From: Methylosinus sp. H3A
Lineage (GTDB): Bacteria > Pseudomonadota > Alphaproteobacteria > Rhizobiales > Beijerinckiaceae
Direction of reading: 5' to 3'
Length of the DNA: 64,000 bases
Assembly (NCBI RefSeq): GCF_015709455.1
Contig: NZ_JADNQW010000005.1
Location: 310,001 to 374,000, forward strand
Every line of letters starts with the position of its first letter. Position 1 is the stretch's first letter. The notes beneath the pieces were generated by a model. The model worked only from the letters and a program-made list of their open reading frames with translations, did no database searches and was not told the DNA's origin. A program made the translations under genes and the position numbers. Shown one piece after another: positions 34,165-43,045 of the stretch.

Positions 34165-35271
34165 TCATAAATCGATCTCGGCGAAGATCGCCGCATGGTC
34201 GGAGGCGGCCTCCGAGGCTTTGGTGATCTCCGGATAATGCGGGAAGATCGTCCCGTTCTTGCCGCCCCACACGCCCTTGCGGAAAACGCCGCCGCCTTTC
34301 GCCGCGGCAAACAGCGCCGGCGACAGAAGAATATAGTCGATCTTGTTCGACGCCGCGCCGGCGGCGAAAGTGCCCGGCCTGCCGCCATCGTCGAAAGCGG
34401 CGTGCTCGCTGATATCCTTCAGATCGGTCTGGAGGATGAGCGGCGCCAATGGCGCGCTGTCCGGCGTGTCGTTGAAATCGCCGATGACGGCGACGAAATC
34501 CTCGCTCTTGCGCAGCGCGTCGTAAATCTCCTTCACCCGCGCCGCCTGCCGCTCGCGCTTGGCGTTGGAGGTCGTCTGCGAGCCGAAGCCCTTGCTCTTG
34601 AAGTGATTGATCAAGAGATGCAGCGTATGGCCCTTGGGCGTGCGGATTTCATAATGCGCGCAATCGCGGCTGAAGATGCGGCCGGTATTGTCCGCGTCGT
34701 CGACATGGCTGTGAATGGCGACGATCTCATAGCCCGTGCGCGAATAGAGGCCGACGTCTATGCCGCGATCGTCATTGCCGTCGATGAGCATGGCGTGGGC
34801 GTAGGGCTTTCCGCCCTCCCCCTTGATGACATTGTCGTTGAATCGCACCAGCGCCGGCCGGCTCTCCGCCTCGATGACGCCGAGCACATCGGCGTCGACA
34901 TCGATGATGACGCGCGCGGTATTGCGCGTCGCCTCCTCGTTCACTTCCTCGCGCTTGAGCTCGACCCAGCCGATCCAGTCGTTGCGGCCGCCGGCGACGA
35001 CCTCCATCCCGGTCTTGGCGCGCTTGACGAGATGGCCGCGATTTTGGCGCAAAATCGCGAAAGGGCCGCCGTCGTCGGATTTGTCGAGCTTCAACTCGCC
35101 GAGCAGCTTGATGATCTTCTTCTTGTCGGCGCCGGTATAGACGGGCTTGCCGAGAATGGCGGAGAGCTCGGCCTGCGCCTCCAGCGCCTTCTTGCCGTCG
35201 GACCAGGTCTCGCCATTGAGCGCATGGGCGCGCAGGAAGAGATTTTCGAGATTGTAGGACGCGAGCTTCAT
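34165..35271 (-). CDS. Endonuclease/exonuclease/phosphatase family protein
   Basis: A 368-residue protein of the EEP metal-dependent phosphodiesterase fold. Motifs in order: ASYNLENLF, VLGVIEAESRPAL with the metal-binding Glu, VGLYSRTGYEI, LLINHFKSKG, VIGDFNDTPDS, NKIDYILLSP and ASDHAAIF. No signal peptide is seen, so it is probably cytoplasmic. Substrate could be nucleic acid or a phospholipid-like ester; sequence does not decide. It stands alone on the minus strand. Confidence 0.9.
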   Translation of the reverse strand: MKLASYNLENLFLRAHALNGETWSDGKKALEAQAELSAILGKPVYTGADKKKIIKLLGELKLDKSDDGGPFAILRQNRGHLVKRAKTGMEVVAGGRNDWIGWVELKREEVNEEATRNTARVIIDVDADVLGVIEAESRPALVRFNDNVIKGEGGKPYAHAMLIDGNDDRGIDVGLYSRTGYEIVAIHSHVDDADNTGRIFSRDCAHYEIRTPKGHTLHLLINHFKSKGFGSQTTSNAKRERQAARVKEIYDALRKSEDFVAVIGDFNDTPDSAPLAPLILQTDLKDISEHAAFDDGGRPGTFAAGAASNKIDYILLSPALFAAAKGGGVFRKGVWGGKNGTIFPHYPEITKASEAASDHAAIFAEIDL

Positions 35272-35407
35272 GGGAGGGCCCCGAAACGAAGCGGAAAAGA
35301 CAATTCATGCAACGGCCGGCGGCGCCGACCTGCGAATATAATCATTGTCCACGATTTGTTTCAATAATGCGATGTCGCGCGAAAAAAGCGCGGGAAGAGG
35401 TCGTTTC

Positions 35408-35719
35408 ATGTCGCAGAGCCGCATTCTGATCGTCGGAACCATTCGCATCCCGCCGGGCTCGCTCGAGCGGGCGCGACCGGCGATGGAGGCGATGATCCGT
35501 GCGAGCCGCGCGGAGCCGGGCTGCCTCGCCTATTCCTATGCGGAAGACGTCATGGAGCCGGGCCTCGTCCGCGTGACGGAAATATGGGAGAGCCGCGCGG
35601 CGCTGACCGCGCATTTTCAGTCCGACCATCTGCGACGATGGCGCGCGTCCTGGGAGGCGCTCGGCGTCGCCGATCGCCGGCTCGTGTCCTATGAGATCGG
35701 CGCGGGGGAGCCGAGCTGA
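35408..35719 (+). CDS. Antibiotic biosynthesis monooxygenase (ABM) domain protein
   Basis: A 103-residue ferredoxin-like fold protein: RILIVGTIRIPPGSLERARPAMEAMI, then AEPGCLAYSYAEDVMEPGLVRVTEIWES and FQSDHLRRW. These are the standard ABM/YgiN features; relatives are cofactor-free quinol monooxygenases or haem-degrading enzymes. The histidine in SDHLRRW is typical. ATG 35408 has an AGAGG upstream. It is a solitary gene divergent from the EEP gene. Confidence 0.88.
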   Translation: MSQSRILIVGTIRIPPGSLERARPAMEAMIRASRAEPGCLAYSYAEDVMEPGLVRVTEIWESRAALTAHFQSDHLRRWRASWEALGVADRRLVSYEIGAGEPS

Positions 35720-35734
35720 TACGAAGCCCGCCGC

Positions 35735-36739
35735 TCACTTCGGCGCGTCGACGATGAGAATGTCGAGATCGCGCGTCGGCGTGAAATCGGTCTTGTGGAC
35801 TTCGAAACGCGTCGGGCCGGTCTTCACGACGCCGCTCTCGCAGAAGCTCACCAGAGCGGCCGCGTCGCCCTTGTCCACGGTGAGGCGGAAATCGCCGATC
35901 GGCCCCGCCCAATTGGCGCCGGTCTTCAGCACATAAGCGATGCGGAACTCCGGCGGCGGCGCGCCGCCATTCTTCTTCGTCAGGGCGGCGACGCCGGCGA
36001 TGAAGGATTTGTCCGGGCAAAAGCGCGTCTGATAATCCTTCGTCTCGGCGGCCGTGCTCGATTTCGCGCCCACGCCCGTCTGCACGGAGCCGCCGACGCT
36101 CGGCGCATAGGCGTGCTCGACAGCGATTTCGCGGCCGGCTGGAAAAGTCTGCTCCCAATAATAGGTCGTCTTCAGGCTCCATTCGGGCGCGACATGATGC
36201 TCCATGCCCTTGCCCTGGTCGTAATCATCCGGGCGGACGAGCTTCTCCTTCAGCAGCAGACGCTCGACCTCCTTCGGCAGCGCGTCGAGCGCCGCGGCGG
36301 CCGCCCTCGAACGCGGCTGCAGCGGGACGCCGAGCGCCTGCAGCCGCTGCGTGACCTCCCTCCCGCCGAGAAAGGCCTTCTGCTCGATCTGCGCGACGAC
36401 CTCGCGCCCCTCGACGAGCGTGCGAAACTTCAGGAAATTGTCGGCGTCGCCGTCCGGCACGGAGATATCGCTCGACTCGCGATAGTCGAGCTCCGGCAGG
36501 GGAAAGGCGACGGTGACGGTCCGGTCCACGGCGGCGCGGTTGAAGAAGCGGTAGCGCGCCTCGATCCGCTCGCGCGAAATGGACAGATCCTCGGAACGCA
36601 TTTCTATGTCGGCGTCGGCGAGGAGAACCAGACCGCCGGTCGTCAGCGCCGCCGTGGAGTCATTGGCCAGCGCCGACGCGCCGCCGAGGCCGAGCGCAGC
36701 GAGCAACAGCCTCGCCGCGCGCAGTTCCATTCGCGTCAT
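35735..36739 (-). CDS. Exported DUF4424-like protein
   Basis: A 334-residue exported protein. The signal peptide is RMELRAARLLLAALGLGGASALAND. The mature part resembles DUF4424: LTTGGLVLLADADIEMRSEDL, RIEARYRFFNRAAVDRTVTVAFPLPEL and KTTYYWEQTFPAGREIAVEHAYAPSVGG. It has two cysteines far apart. Relatives are periplasmic and of unknown role. The ATG at 36739 is selected because GGAGG is six bases upstream; the ATG at 36745 directly touches that site. The VOC gene lies 16 bases upstream on the same strand. Confidence 0.8.
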   Translation of the reverse strand: MTRMELRAARLLLAALGLGGASALANDSTAALTTGGLVLLADADIEMRSEDLSISRERIEARYRFFNRAAVDRTVTVAFPLPELDYRESSDISVPDGDADNFLKFRTLVEGREVVAQIEQKAFLGGREVTQRLQALGVPLQPRSRAAAAALDALPKEVERLLLKEKLVRPDDYDQGKGMEHHVAPEWSLKTTYYWEQTFPAGREIAVEHAYAPSVGGSVQTGVGAKSSTAAETKDYQTRFCPDKSFIAGVAALTKKNGGAPPPEFRIAYVLKTGANWAGPIGDFRLTVDKGDAAALVSFCESGVVKTGPTRFEVHKTDFTPTRDLDILIVDAPK

Positions 36740-36755
36740 CGACATCCTCCCGCGC

Positions 36756-37115
36756 TCAGTCGGCGACGGGCTGCGCCAGAGAGAGCTGATAGCCGCTGTC
36801 GTCCAGAAGGCCGAACTCGCGCACGCCATAGTCCATCGTCGCGATCGGATAGACGATGCGGACGCGATCCTTCAGCCGCTCCCATAATTCGTCGACATTG
36901 TCGACGCCGAGATAGATCTCTCCGGTGAAATGCGGCCCCTGCCACGCCTGATGCGCGTCGGGCGGCGCCAGCATGATGTCCGCCGCCCCCGATCTCACCC
37001 GCGCAAAACTCTCCAATTTGAGCAGGCAGACGAAGCCGAGCTCCTCGACGTAGAATTTCACGGAACGGGAAATATCTTCGGTGGCGAGCGAAATGGAAAT
37101 GGTTCGAAGGGTCAT
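36756..37115 (-). CDS. VOC-superfamily (glyoxalase-like) protein
   Basis: A 119-residue vicinal-oxygen-chelate fold protein: RTISISLATEDISRSVKFYVEELGF begins the first beta-alpha-beta module, and ARVRSGAADIMLAPPDA, FTGEIYLGVDNVDELWERL and GVREFGLLDDSGYQLSL complete it. Some metal ligands of glyoxalase I are not evident, so it may bind rather than convert its ligand. Substrate is unknown. It is close to the DUF4424 gene. Confidence 0.85.
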   Translation of the reverse strand: MTLRTISISLATEDISRSVKFYVEELGFVCLLKLESFARVRSGAADIMLAPPDAHQAWQGPHFTGEIYLGVDNVDELWERLKDRVRIVYPIATMDYGVREFGLLDDSGYQLSLAQPVAD

Positions 37116-37221
37116 GCGGTCGTCTCGAATGTCATTCCCGCGCGACGCGGGATCGGCGCACGCAAACTGCTGGAGATCGCCGCGAAAGTCGAGTCGAGAC
37201 GCCCAGGGATCAGCCACAGGA

Positions 37222-37932
37222 TCAGCCGCAGGCCGGCGCGTCGCATTTGCGGCTGGCGGCAACCATGCGCGCGATCGATTTGGGGCCGGGATAGCCGACT
37301 ATGCCGACCGAGCTCAGCGCGAAGGATGGCGAGGCGACGAATCCGAGATCGGCGGCGAGCTGGATATGGCGCTTGACCACGCCGCCGATCATGTCCGAAT
37401 TCGCGGAGGCCTCGATCGCAGAGGCGTCGAGACCCATCGTCTTCGCGACGGAGAGGGCGCCGACTCCGTCGTTCGACCCACGATGCGCGAATAATTGCTT
37501 GTGAAACGCATAGGCGCGCTCGGGTCCGTAGAGGCGCAGGACCGCCTGTTGAACTCTGGCGGTCAGAAAAGAGCCGAGGCCGAGGACGGCGTTATTGGCG
37601 AGGCCCAGCCGCAAATTCTTGTCCTTGCTCACGAGAGCGTCGAGATCGGCGGCGGCCTTGCGGCAATAGGGACAATTATAGTCGAAAAACTCGACCAGAA
37701 CGACATCCGCCTCTTTCGAGCCATGCCAGACGATTCCCGGCAGGTCGGAGGGCGAGAACTCGGACGGCAATTTGTAATTGGCGACGGGCTTTCCATCATC
37801 GGCGGCGAGCGGATAGAGGCCGTCCTCCTGCGCCTGCGCGGGTCTAAGGAGCGTCTTCGCGGCCACGGCCCCGAGGAGCGAGCCGAGCATGAGACGGCGG
37901 CTGAGCGCGTCGATGGGGCCGTGGTCGGTCAT
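37222..37932 (-). CDS. DsbA-family thiol-disulfide protein
   Basis: A 236-residue exported thioredoxin-fold protein. The N-terminus LSRRLMLGSLLGAVAAKTLL has a twin-arginine pattern followed by a hydrophobic stretch, so Tat export is possible. The redox motif is C-P-Y-C in FFDYNCPYCRKAAADL; the cis-proline region is VASPSFALSSVGIVGYP. The protein ends with two more cysteines (RKCDAPACG), unusual for DsbA and possibly a second redox pair. It looks like the DsbA/DSBA-like oxidoreductases related to BdbD. The start ATG is at 37932. Confidence 0.88.
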   Translation of the reverse strand: MTDHGPIDALSRRLMLGSLLGAVAAKTLLRPAQAQEDGLYPLAADDGKPVANYKLPSEFSPSDLPGIVWHGSKEADVVLVEFFDYNCPYCRKAAADLDALVSKDKNLRLGLANNAVLGLGSFLTARVQQAVLRLYGPERAYAFHKQLFAHRGSNDGVGALSVAKTMGLDASAIEASANSDMIGGVVKRHIQLAADLGFVASPSFALSSVGIVGYPGPKSIARMVAASRKCDAPACG

Positions 37933-38014
37933 GAGCCTGCGCTGCTTTGGTGGCGTGGGCTCGACTACCACAGATCGCGCCGGCGCAGCGAGACATTCTC
38001 GGCGTCTGCGCCGC

Positions 38015-38170
38015 TCAGCCGCACCAGCCGCCGCCGCAGATCACCGAATGGACAGCCCCCGCGCCGACCGGCCCCGAAGCGATGGCCGCCTCCGCATCGA
38101 AGAGCGAGAAAGCGGCGCCGACGACGATCGCAACCAGGAGAGCGACGAAGAGCTGGGCGAATTCGGTCAT
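38015..38170 (-). CDS. Small membrane protein (51 residues)
   Basis: A 51-residue protein with an N-terminal membrane or signal helix (FAQLFVALLVAIVVGAAFSLF) followed by EAAIASGPVGAGAVHSVICGGGWCG; the end has two cysteines in a glycine-rich context (CGGGWCG). AAGGA lies about nine bases before the ATG. Codon pattern is in keeping with real genes, and it occupies an otherwise empty interval between the DsbA-like gene and yciB. No family is recognised. Confidence 0.5.
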   Translation of the reverse strand: MTEFAQLFVALLVAIVVGAAFSLFDAEAAIASGPVGAGAVHSVICGGGWCG

Positions 38171-38309
38171 GGCGAGCGTCCTTCTCGTCGGAACGGCCGC
38201 ATCGGCGGCGAACGCCGTGACATTTAGCGTCGCCGCCGGCGGGCGCCTGTGTGAGATCGCACAAGACGCGTCGGACGAGAAAGAGAGGAAAATCCGTGAG
38301 GTTCCGCGC

Positions 38310-38918
38310 TCAGAAATGGCTGTCCGGCGCCTCGGCGCCGTCGTCCTTCTGCTCGTGGCGCATCATCAGCGGGATTTGAGCGAATGCGAAGAGAAGCGTC
38401 AGCGGCAATATGCCGAAGACCTTGAAATTCACCCAGACGTCGGTCGCCACGCTGCGCCGCACGAATTCATTGAGCACGGCGAGAAAGAAGAAGAAGAACG
38501 CCCAGCGCCAGGTGAGCTTGCGCCAGCCGGCGTCGTCCAGCCGGAAGGCGGATTCGAACACGGTGGGCAGAAGCAGCTTGTCGAACCATAGCGCGCCGAG
38601 CAGCGCCGAGCCGAACAGGGCGTAGAGGATCGTCACCTTCAGCTTGATGAAATTCTCATCCTGCAAAAAAAACGTCAGCGAGCCGAAGACGAGCACGAAC
38701 AGCGCCGTGACCATGGGCATGGTCGGCAGATGGCGGGTGATGGAATAGGAGATGGCGAGCGTCGCCACCACCGCGACCATCAGCGCCGCCGTCGCCTGGA
38801 AGATGCCGAACTTCTGATTGACGATGAAGAACAGGACCAGCGGCCCCATCTCCAGCGCGAACTTCAATCCGGGGTGAAGGCGCCTCTTGGCCGGCGCTGC
38901 GGCTGTGTCTTCGGTCAT
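38310..38918 (-). CDS. yciB: Septation/intracellular septation protein A (YciB/IspZ family)
   Basis: A 202-residue inner-membrane protein with about five helices. KFALEMGPLVLFFIVNQKFGIF begins the family, WFDKLLLPTVFESAFRLDDAGW and WAFFFFFLAVLNEFVRRS are conserved, and the end FAFAQIPLMMRHEQ is typical. YciB proteins support envelope integrity and cell elongation/division. Its ATG overlaps the ftsY stop by four bases; this order is common in Rhizobiales. Confidence 0.93.
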   Translation of the reverse strand: MTEDTAAAPAKRRLHPGLKFALEMGPLVLFFIVNQKFGIFQATAALMVAVVATLAISYSITRHLPTMPMVTALFVLVFGSLTFFLQDENFIKLKVTILYALFGSALLGALWFDKLLLPTVFESAFRLDDAGWRKLTWRWAFFFFFLAVLNEFVRRSVATDVWVNFKVFGILPLTLLFAFAQIPLMMRHEQKDDGAEAPDSHF

Positions 38919-39955
38919 GTCGTCTGATCGCCTGTTTCGGCGTCGGATTCGAGCCCGGCTATTGCGCGGGCGAAATCGCGCGCGGTGAAGGGCTCGAGAT
39001 CGTCCGAGCCTTCGCCGACGCCGATGAAGTGGATGGGGAGACCGTATTTTTCGGCGATCGCCACGAGAATGCCGCCGCGCGCGGTGCCGTCCAGCTTGGT
39101 CATGACGAGGCCGGTGACGCCCGCCGTCTTGCCGAAGGCGTCGACCTGGGCGATGGCGTTCTGGCCGACGGTCGCATCCAGCACCAAGAGAACGGCGTGC
39201 GGCGAGTCCGGCTCGGCCTTTTTCATCACGCGCACGATCTTGGCGAGCTCGGCCATCAGCTCGGCGCGGTTCTGCAGGCGGCCGGCCGTGTCCATGAGCA
39301 GAATGTCGGAGCCGCGCTCGCGCGCCGATTTGATCGCGTCGAAGGCGAGGCCGGCGGCGTCCGCGCCCTCCGGCGCGTAACATACGGGCGAGTTGAGCCT
39401 TTCGCCCCAGATGCGGAGCTGCTCCACGGCGGCGGCGCGGAAAGTGTCGCCGGCGGCGAGCATCACTTTCTTGCCCTCGCCGGTCCATTTGGCGGCGAGC
39501 TTGGCGATCGTCGTCGTCTTGCCGGAGCCGTTGACGCCGACGACGAGCACGATGAAGGGCTTTTTCGTCTCGTCGATCTCGAAGGGACGCGCGACGGGCT
39601 CGAGCGAGCGCTCGACCTCCTCGGCCAGAATGGCGCGCACCTCGTCCGGGCCGATCGTCCTCTCATAACGCGCGGCGCCCACTTTGGCTGCGATGCGCTG
39701 CGCCGCGGCGACGCCGAGGTCGGCGCGGATCAGAACGTCCTCGAGCTCCTCGAGCGTCAGAGCGTCGAGCTTGCGCTTGTTGAAGAGGTCGGCGATGCCC
39801 TGGACGATCGCCTGCGAGGAGCGCGACAGCCCCCCGGTCAGCCGCTCCCACCAGGAGCGCTTCTTCGGCCGGTCGACGCCGGGCTCGACGGCGGGCGTCC
39901 CGCCGCGGCCGAACAGCCGCGAGAAGAGTCCCTTTTTTTCCTCGGCTTCGCTCAT
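38915..39955 (-). CDS. ftsY: Signal recognition particle receptor FtsY
   Basis: A 346-residue SRP receptor that delivers ribosome-nascent chains to the Sec translocon at the inner membrane. After a charged N-terminus (KKGLFSRLFGRGG) the N domain (LTLEELEDVLIRADLGV) and G domain follow: P-loop VGVNGSGKTTTIAKLA, DTFRAAAVEQL, DTAGRLQNR, TKLDGTARGG and GVGEGSDDLEPF. The A domain is short, as in many alphaproteobacteria. Start 39955 is used because the family N-terminus begins there. Divergent from the HWE kinase gene. Confidence 0.96.
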   Translation of the reverse strand: MSEAEEKKGLFSRLFGRGGTPAVEPGVDRPKKRSWWERLTGGLSRSSQAIVQGIADLFNKRKLDALTLEELEDVLIRADLGVAAAQRIAAKVGAARYERTIGPDEVRAILAEEVERSLEPVARPFEIDETKKPFIVLVVGVNGSGKTTTIAKLAAKWTGEGKKVMLAAGDTFRAAAVEQLRIWGERLNSPVCYAPEGADAAGLAFDAIKSARERGSDILLMDTAGRLQNRAELMAELAKIVRVMKKAEPDSPHAVLLVLDATVGQNAIAQVDAFGKTAGVTGLVMTKLDGTARGGILVAIAEKYGLPIHFIGVGEGSDDLEPFTARDFARAIAGLESDAETGDQTT

Positions 39956-40101
39956 GGTCCCTCTCGGTCGCGGCCGATTGCTACACCAGCCGGCAGCGAA
40001 GGGCCAGCGGCGCGTTTCGCCGCGGCAGGGTTGAATAGGCGAAACGGCGGCTCGATATGACACGCGGGGGCTGGCTCTGATCGACTGGTGGGTCGTCGAA
40101 A

Positions 40102-42180
40102 GTGACAGCCGGCGCAGCCTGGATCGACGTCGCGGAAAGGCGATCCGGAGGGTTCTTCTTCGGAGACAGCGAAACCGCTGCGGCGATCGCCGCCGCCAAT
40201 TGGACGAGATCGCCGCTCGGCCTGCCGCAGACCTGGCCGAAGCGCCTGCGCGTCGCGCTGGAAATCTGCCTCAACAGCGCCTTCCCCATCGCCATCTTCT
40301 GGGGGAACGAGCTCTGCCTCCTCTACAATGACGCCTATCACGGCCTGCTCGCCGACAAGCACCCGCGCGCGCTCGGCCGGCCGGCGCGCGAGGTGTGGCC
40401 GGAAATCTGGGACGTGATCGGCCCCATGCTGCAGGGCGCGCTCACCGACGGCCTACCGACGCGCTCGGAAGACCTGCAGCTGCACATGATGCGCAACGGC
40501 CGCCGCGACGAGGGTTATTTCACCTTCTCCTACAGCCCCACCCCCGACGACGACGGAACGATCGGCGGGGTCTTCTGCCCGGTGGTGGAGACCACCGATC
40601 GCGTCATCGGCGAGCGCCGGCTGCGCACGCTGCGCGATCTCGCCGCGCTGAGCCGCGCCGAGGACGAGGGCGAGGCCTGCCGCCTCGCCGCCAGCGTGCT
40701 CGCCGTCAATGGCTACGACCTGCCCTTCTCGGCGATCTATCGTTTCGACGAGACGCGCGGCGAGGCGGAGCTGATGGCGACGACGGGCGTCAAGCCGGGC
40801 GGACGCGTCGCTCCGCATCGCATTCCGCTCGGCGATCCCGATCCGATCCGCGGCGACATATGGGGTCTCGCCGAGGTCGCGCGGCTCACGCCCGGCCGGG
40901 TCGCCATTCGCACGATCGACGCACGCTTCGGCGAGCCGCCTTGCGGCCCCTGGCCGGCGGCGCCGGACGAAGCCGTGCTGTTTCCCATCGTGCTGCTCGG
41001 CCAGGATCGCGCCGTCGCGGCGCTGATCGTCGCCGTCAATCCGTTCAAGCGGCTCGACGCGGCCTACGCCTATTTCCTCGATCGCGTCGCCGCCAAGATC
41101 GCCTCGGCCATGACCGACGCGCGCGCCTATGCGGCGGAGCGCGAGCGCGCCGAGGAGATCCGCGTGCGCGAGCTGGCGTTGCGCCGCACAGAGGCGGAGC
41201 TGCGCGAGGCGCAGCGGCTCGGCCGCATCGGCAGCTGGCGCTGGAGCGGACGCCATGACGATCGCGGCGGCGGCTCGCCCTATCTCGCGCGCATCTTCGG
41301 CCTCGATCCCAATGCGCCGCCGCCGAGCTTCGCCGAGCAGAAAGGCCTGCTCTACGCCCCCGCCGATTGGCAGCGGCTCGACGCCGCGACGCGCGAGACG
41401 CTGCGCACAGGCGAGGGTTTCGAGCTCGACCTCCCGGCCCATCGCGCCGACGGCGCCGCCATTCATGTCACCATTCGCAGCGAGGCGGTGCGCGACGAGC
41501 GCGGCGCGATCGTCGGCCTGCGCAGCACGGTCCAGGACATCACCGAGCGCAAGCAGGCGCAGGAGCGCGTCGAGCTGCTGCTGCGCGAGGTCACCCATCG
41601 CGCCAAGAATCTGCTGACCGTGGTGCGCGCGGTGGCGCGCCAGACGGCGCGACGCGACTCGCCAATGGCCTTCGCGCAGCATTTCGATCAGCGCATAGCG
41701 GCGCTCGGCGCCAGCCATGATCTGCTGGTGCAGAACGAATGGCGCGGCGTCGAGCTGCATGCGCTGACGCGCTCGCAGCTCGCCCATTTCCGCGATTTGT
41801 TCGGCTCGCGCATTCGCATGGAAGGCCCGACGACGGTGGTGAAGCCGGCGGCCAGCCAGGCGATCGGCATGGCGCTGCACGAGCTCGCGACCAACGCCGG
41901 CAAATATGGCGCGCTCTCCAACGACGTCGGCGTCGTGCGCATCGCCTTCGGCGTGACCGACAAAGGCGACGCCCCGCATTTCGAGATGGACTGGCGCGAG
42001 AGCGGCGGTCCGCCGGTGGTCGCGCCAAAGCGCCATGGCTTCGGCCATATGGTGATCTTGCAAATGGCCAAGCATGCGCTCGGCGGGCATGTGACGCTCG
42101 ATTATGCGCCGACCGGCGTCGTCTGGAAGGTGAGCGCGCCGCTCGACAATGTGATCGAGCCCGCCCAGGGAGAGGATTAG
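40102..42180 (+). CDS. PAS-GAF-PAS sensor kinase of the HWE/HisKA_2 class
   Basis: A 692-residue soluble kinase with no membrane segment. An N-terminal PAS-like domain (SAFPIAIFWGNELCLLYNDAY) is followed by a GAF-like region (about residues 180-345), another PAS (about 360-480) and the kinase core: phospho-histidine H499 in EVTHRAKNLLTVVRAVARQT, a HELATNAGKYGAL N box and HGFGHMVI near the end. This is the HWE class common in Rhizobiales and often linked to light or general stress sensing; no cofactor-binding Cys is obvious. The start is GTG. The stop abuts the next start with no gap. Confidence 0.92.
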   Translation: MTAGAAWIDVAERRSGGFFFGDSETAAAIAAANWTRSPLGLPQTWPKRLRVALEICLNSAFPIAIFWGNELCLLYNDAYHGLLADKHPRALGRPAREVWPEIWDVIGPMLQGALTDGLPTRSEDLQLHMMRNGRRDEGYFTFSYSPTPDDDGTIGGVFCPVVETTDRVIGERRLRTLRDLAALSRAEDEGEACRLAASVLAVNGYDLPFSAIYRFDETRGEAELMATTGVKPGGRVAPHRIPLGDPDPIRGDIWGLAEVARLTPGRVAIRTIDARFGEPPCGPWPAAPDEAVLFPIVLLGQDRAVAALIVAVNPFKRLDAAYAYFLDRVAAKIASAMTDARAYAAERERAEEIRVRELALRRTEAELREAQRLGRIGSWRWSGRHDDRGGGSPYLARIFGLDPNAPPPSFAEQKGLLYAPADWQRLDAATRETLRTGEGFELDLPAHRADGAAIHVTIRSEAVRDERGAIVGLRSTVQDITERKQAQERVELLLREVTHRAKNLLTVVRAVARQTARRDSPMAFAQHFDQRIAALGASHDLLVQNEWRGVELHALTRSQLAHFRDLFGSRIRMEGPTTVVKPAASQAIGMALHELATNAGKYGALSNDVGVVRIAFGVTDKGDAPHFEMDWRESGGPPVVAPKRHGFGHMVILQMAKHALGGHVTLDYAPTGVVWKVSAPLDNVIEPAQGED

Positions 42181-42540
42181 ATGAACGCGAACGAACCCAT
42201 CCGCATTCTCGTCGTCGAGGACGAGCCGGCGATCGCAGCCGATCTCTGCTTCGTCGTCGAGGAGGTCGGTTACGAGATCGGCGGAACGGCGAGCTCGGTC
42301 GACGAGGCGCTGAAGCTGATCGAGGACGAAGACATAGACGGCGTGATCCTCGACGCCAATCTGCGCGGCGTGTGCAGCTCCTGCGTGGCCGACGCGCTGC
42401 GGGCGAAGAAGCTCCCCTTCTTCGTGCTGTCGGGCTATCTGCAGCGGCAATTGCCGGAGCAGCTCTCCGGCGCGCCTTTCCTCGCCAAGCCCTATGACCA
42501 GGAGGAGCTCACCTCGCGCATATTGGCGCTGGCGAAGTAG
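42181..42540 (+). CDS. Single-domain response regulator
   Basis: A 119-residue receiver without output domain. D14 in VVEDEPAIAADL and the phospho-acceptor D58 in VILDANLRG are present, and the Lys is in FLAKPYD. Its start immediately follows the stop of the HWE kinase, so the two are almost surely partners in one operon. Output must go through protein contact, for instance with another phosphotransfer protein. A poly-histidine peptide gene lies convergent downstream. Confidence 0.93.
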   Translation: MNANEPIRILVVEDEPAIAADLCFVVEEVGYEIGGTASSVDEALKLIEDEDIDGVILDANLRGVCSSCVADALRAKKLPFFVLSGYLQRQLPEQLSGAPFLAKPYDQEELTSRILALAK

Positions 42541-42654
42541 CGCCCGGCGGAATGGACGCGCGCGTCGTCGCCGCCGCCCACGCGCAATGCCGGAGCCCTC
42601 ACCCTCCGACGTGTCCGCGTCGCAGACCCGCCTCGGGCGAGAGCCCCGAAATCA

Positions 42655-42804
42655 TCAGCGGTGATGATGGTGATGATGGTGATGATGGTGATGGTGGTGG
42701 TGGTGATGGTGGCTGTGCTTGTAGTGGCGCGGATGGGCCGAGGCGGCGAGAGGCGCCAGCGCTACGGCGCAGCCGAGAGTGAGAATCGCAATCAATTTCT
42801 TCAT
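42655..42804 (-). CDS. Secreted poly-histidine peptide
   Basis: A 49-residue precursor. The first 23 residues are a normal signal peptide (MKKLIAILTLGCAVALAPLA, cut probable after ASA). The mature 26 residues read HPRHYKHS, then 17 consecutive histidines, then Arg: 20 histidines in all. The run uses both His codons, so it is not a pure microsatellite. A GGAG lies eight bases before the ATG. Such a peptide would bind Ni, Cu, Zn or Co in the periplasm; in a copper-demanding organism that could be a buffer. It is a solitary gene; no metal transporter is adjacent. The gene ends with TGA right after the Arg codon. Confidence 0.8.
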   Translation of the reverse strand: MKKLIAILTLGCAVALAPLAASAHPRHYKHSHHHHHHHHHHHHHHHHHR

Positions 42805-43045
42805 GAGTCGTCTCCGATGCAGAGAGCGTCCAACCGGACGCGCCCGAGGGGACAATGCGGCGGCGAATATGAACAAATGCCGAATGAGCCGCCGCGGCGC
42901 CCAACATAGGGGCGCCGAGCCCGAAACCAAAGCTTGTCGCCTTGCCCGCCCCCGGCACAAAATACGCGGGCCGATCCCCTATCGCGCGGATTTGCGAGCC
43001 TCTATGAGTTGGCGGACGCTCCACGCCGCGCCCAAGGACAAGTCG

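Noticed and set aside
40453..42450. A 665-codon minus-strand frame opposite the HWE kinase
   Set aside because: No recognisable motif; HWE kinase and regulator on the plus strand are well supported.
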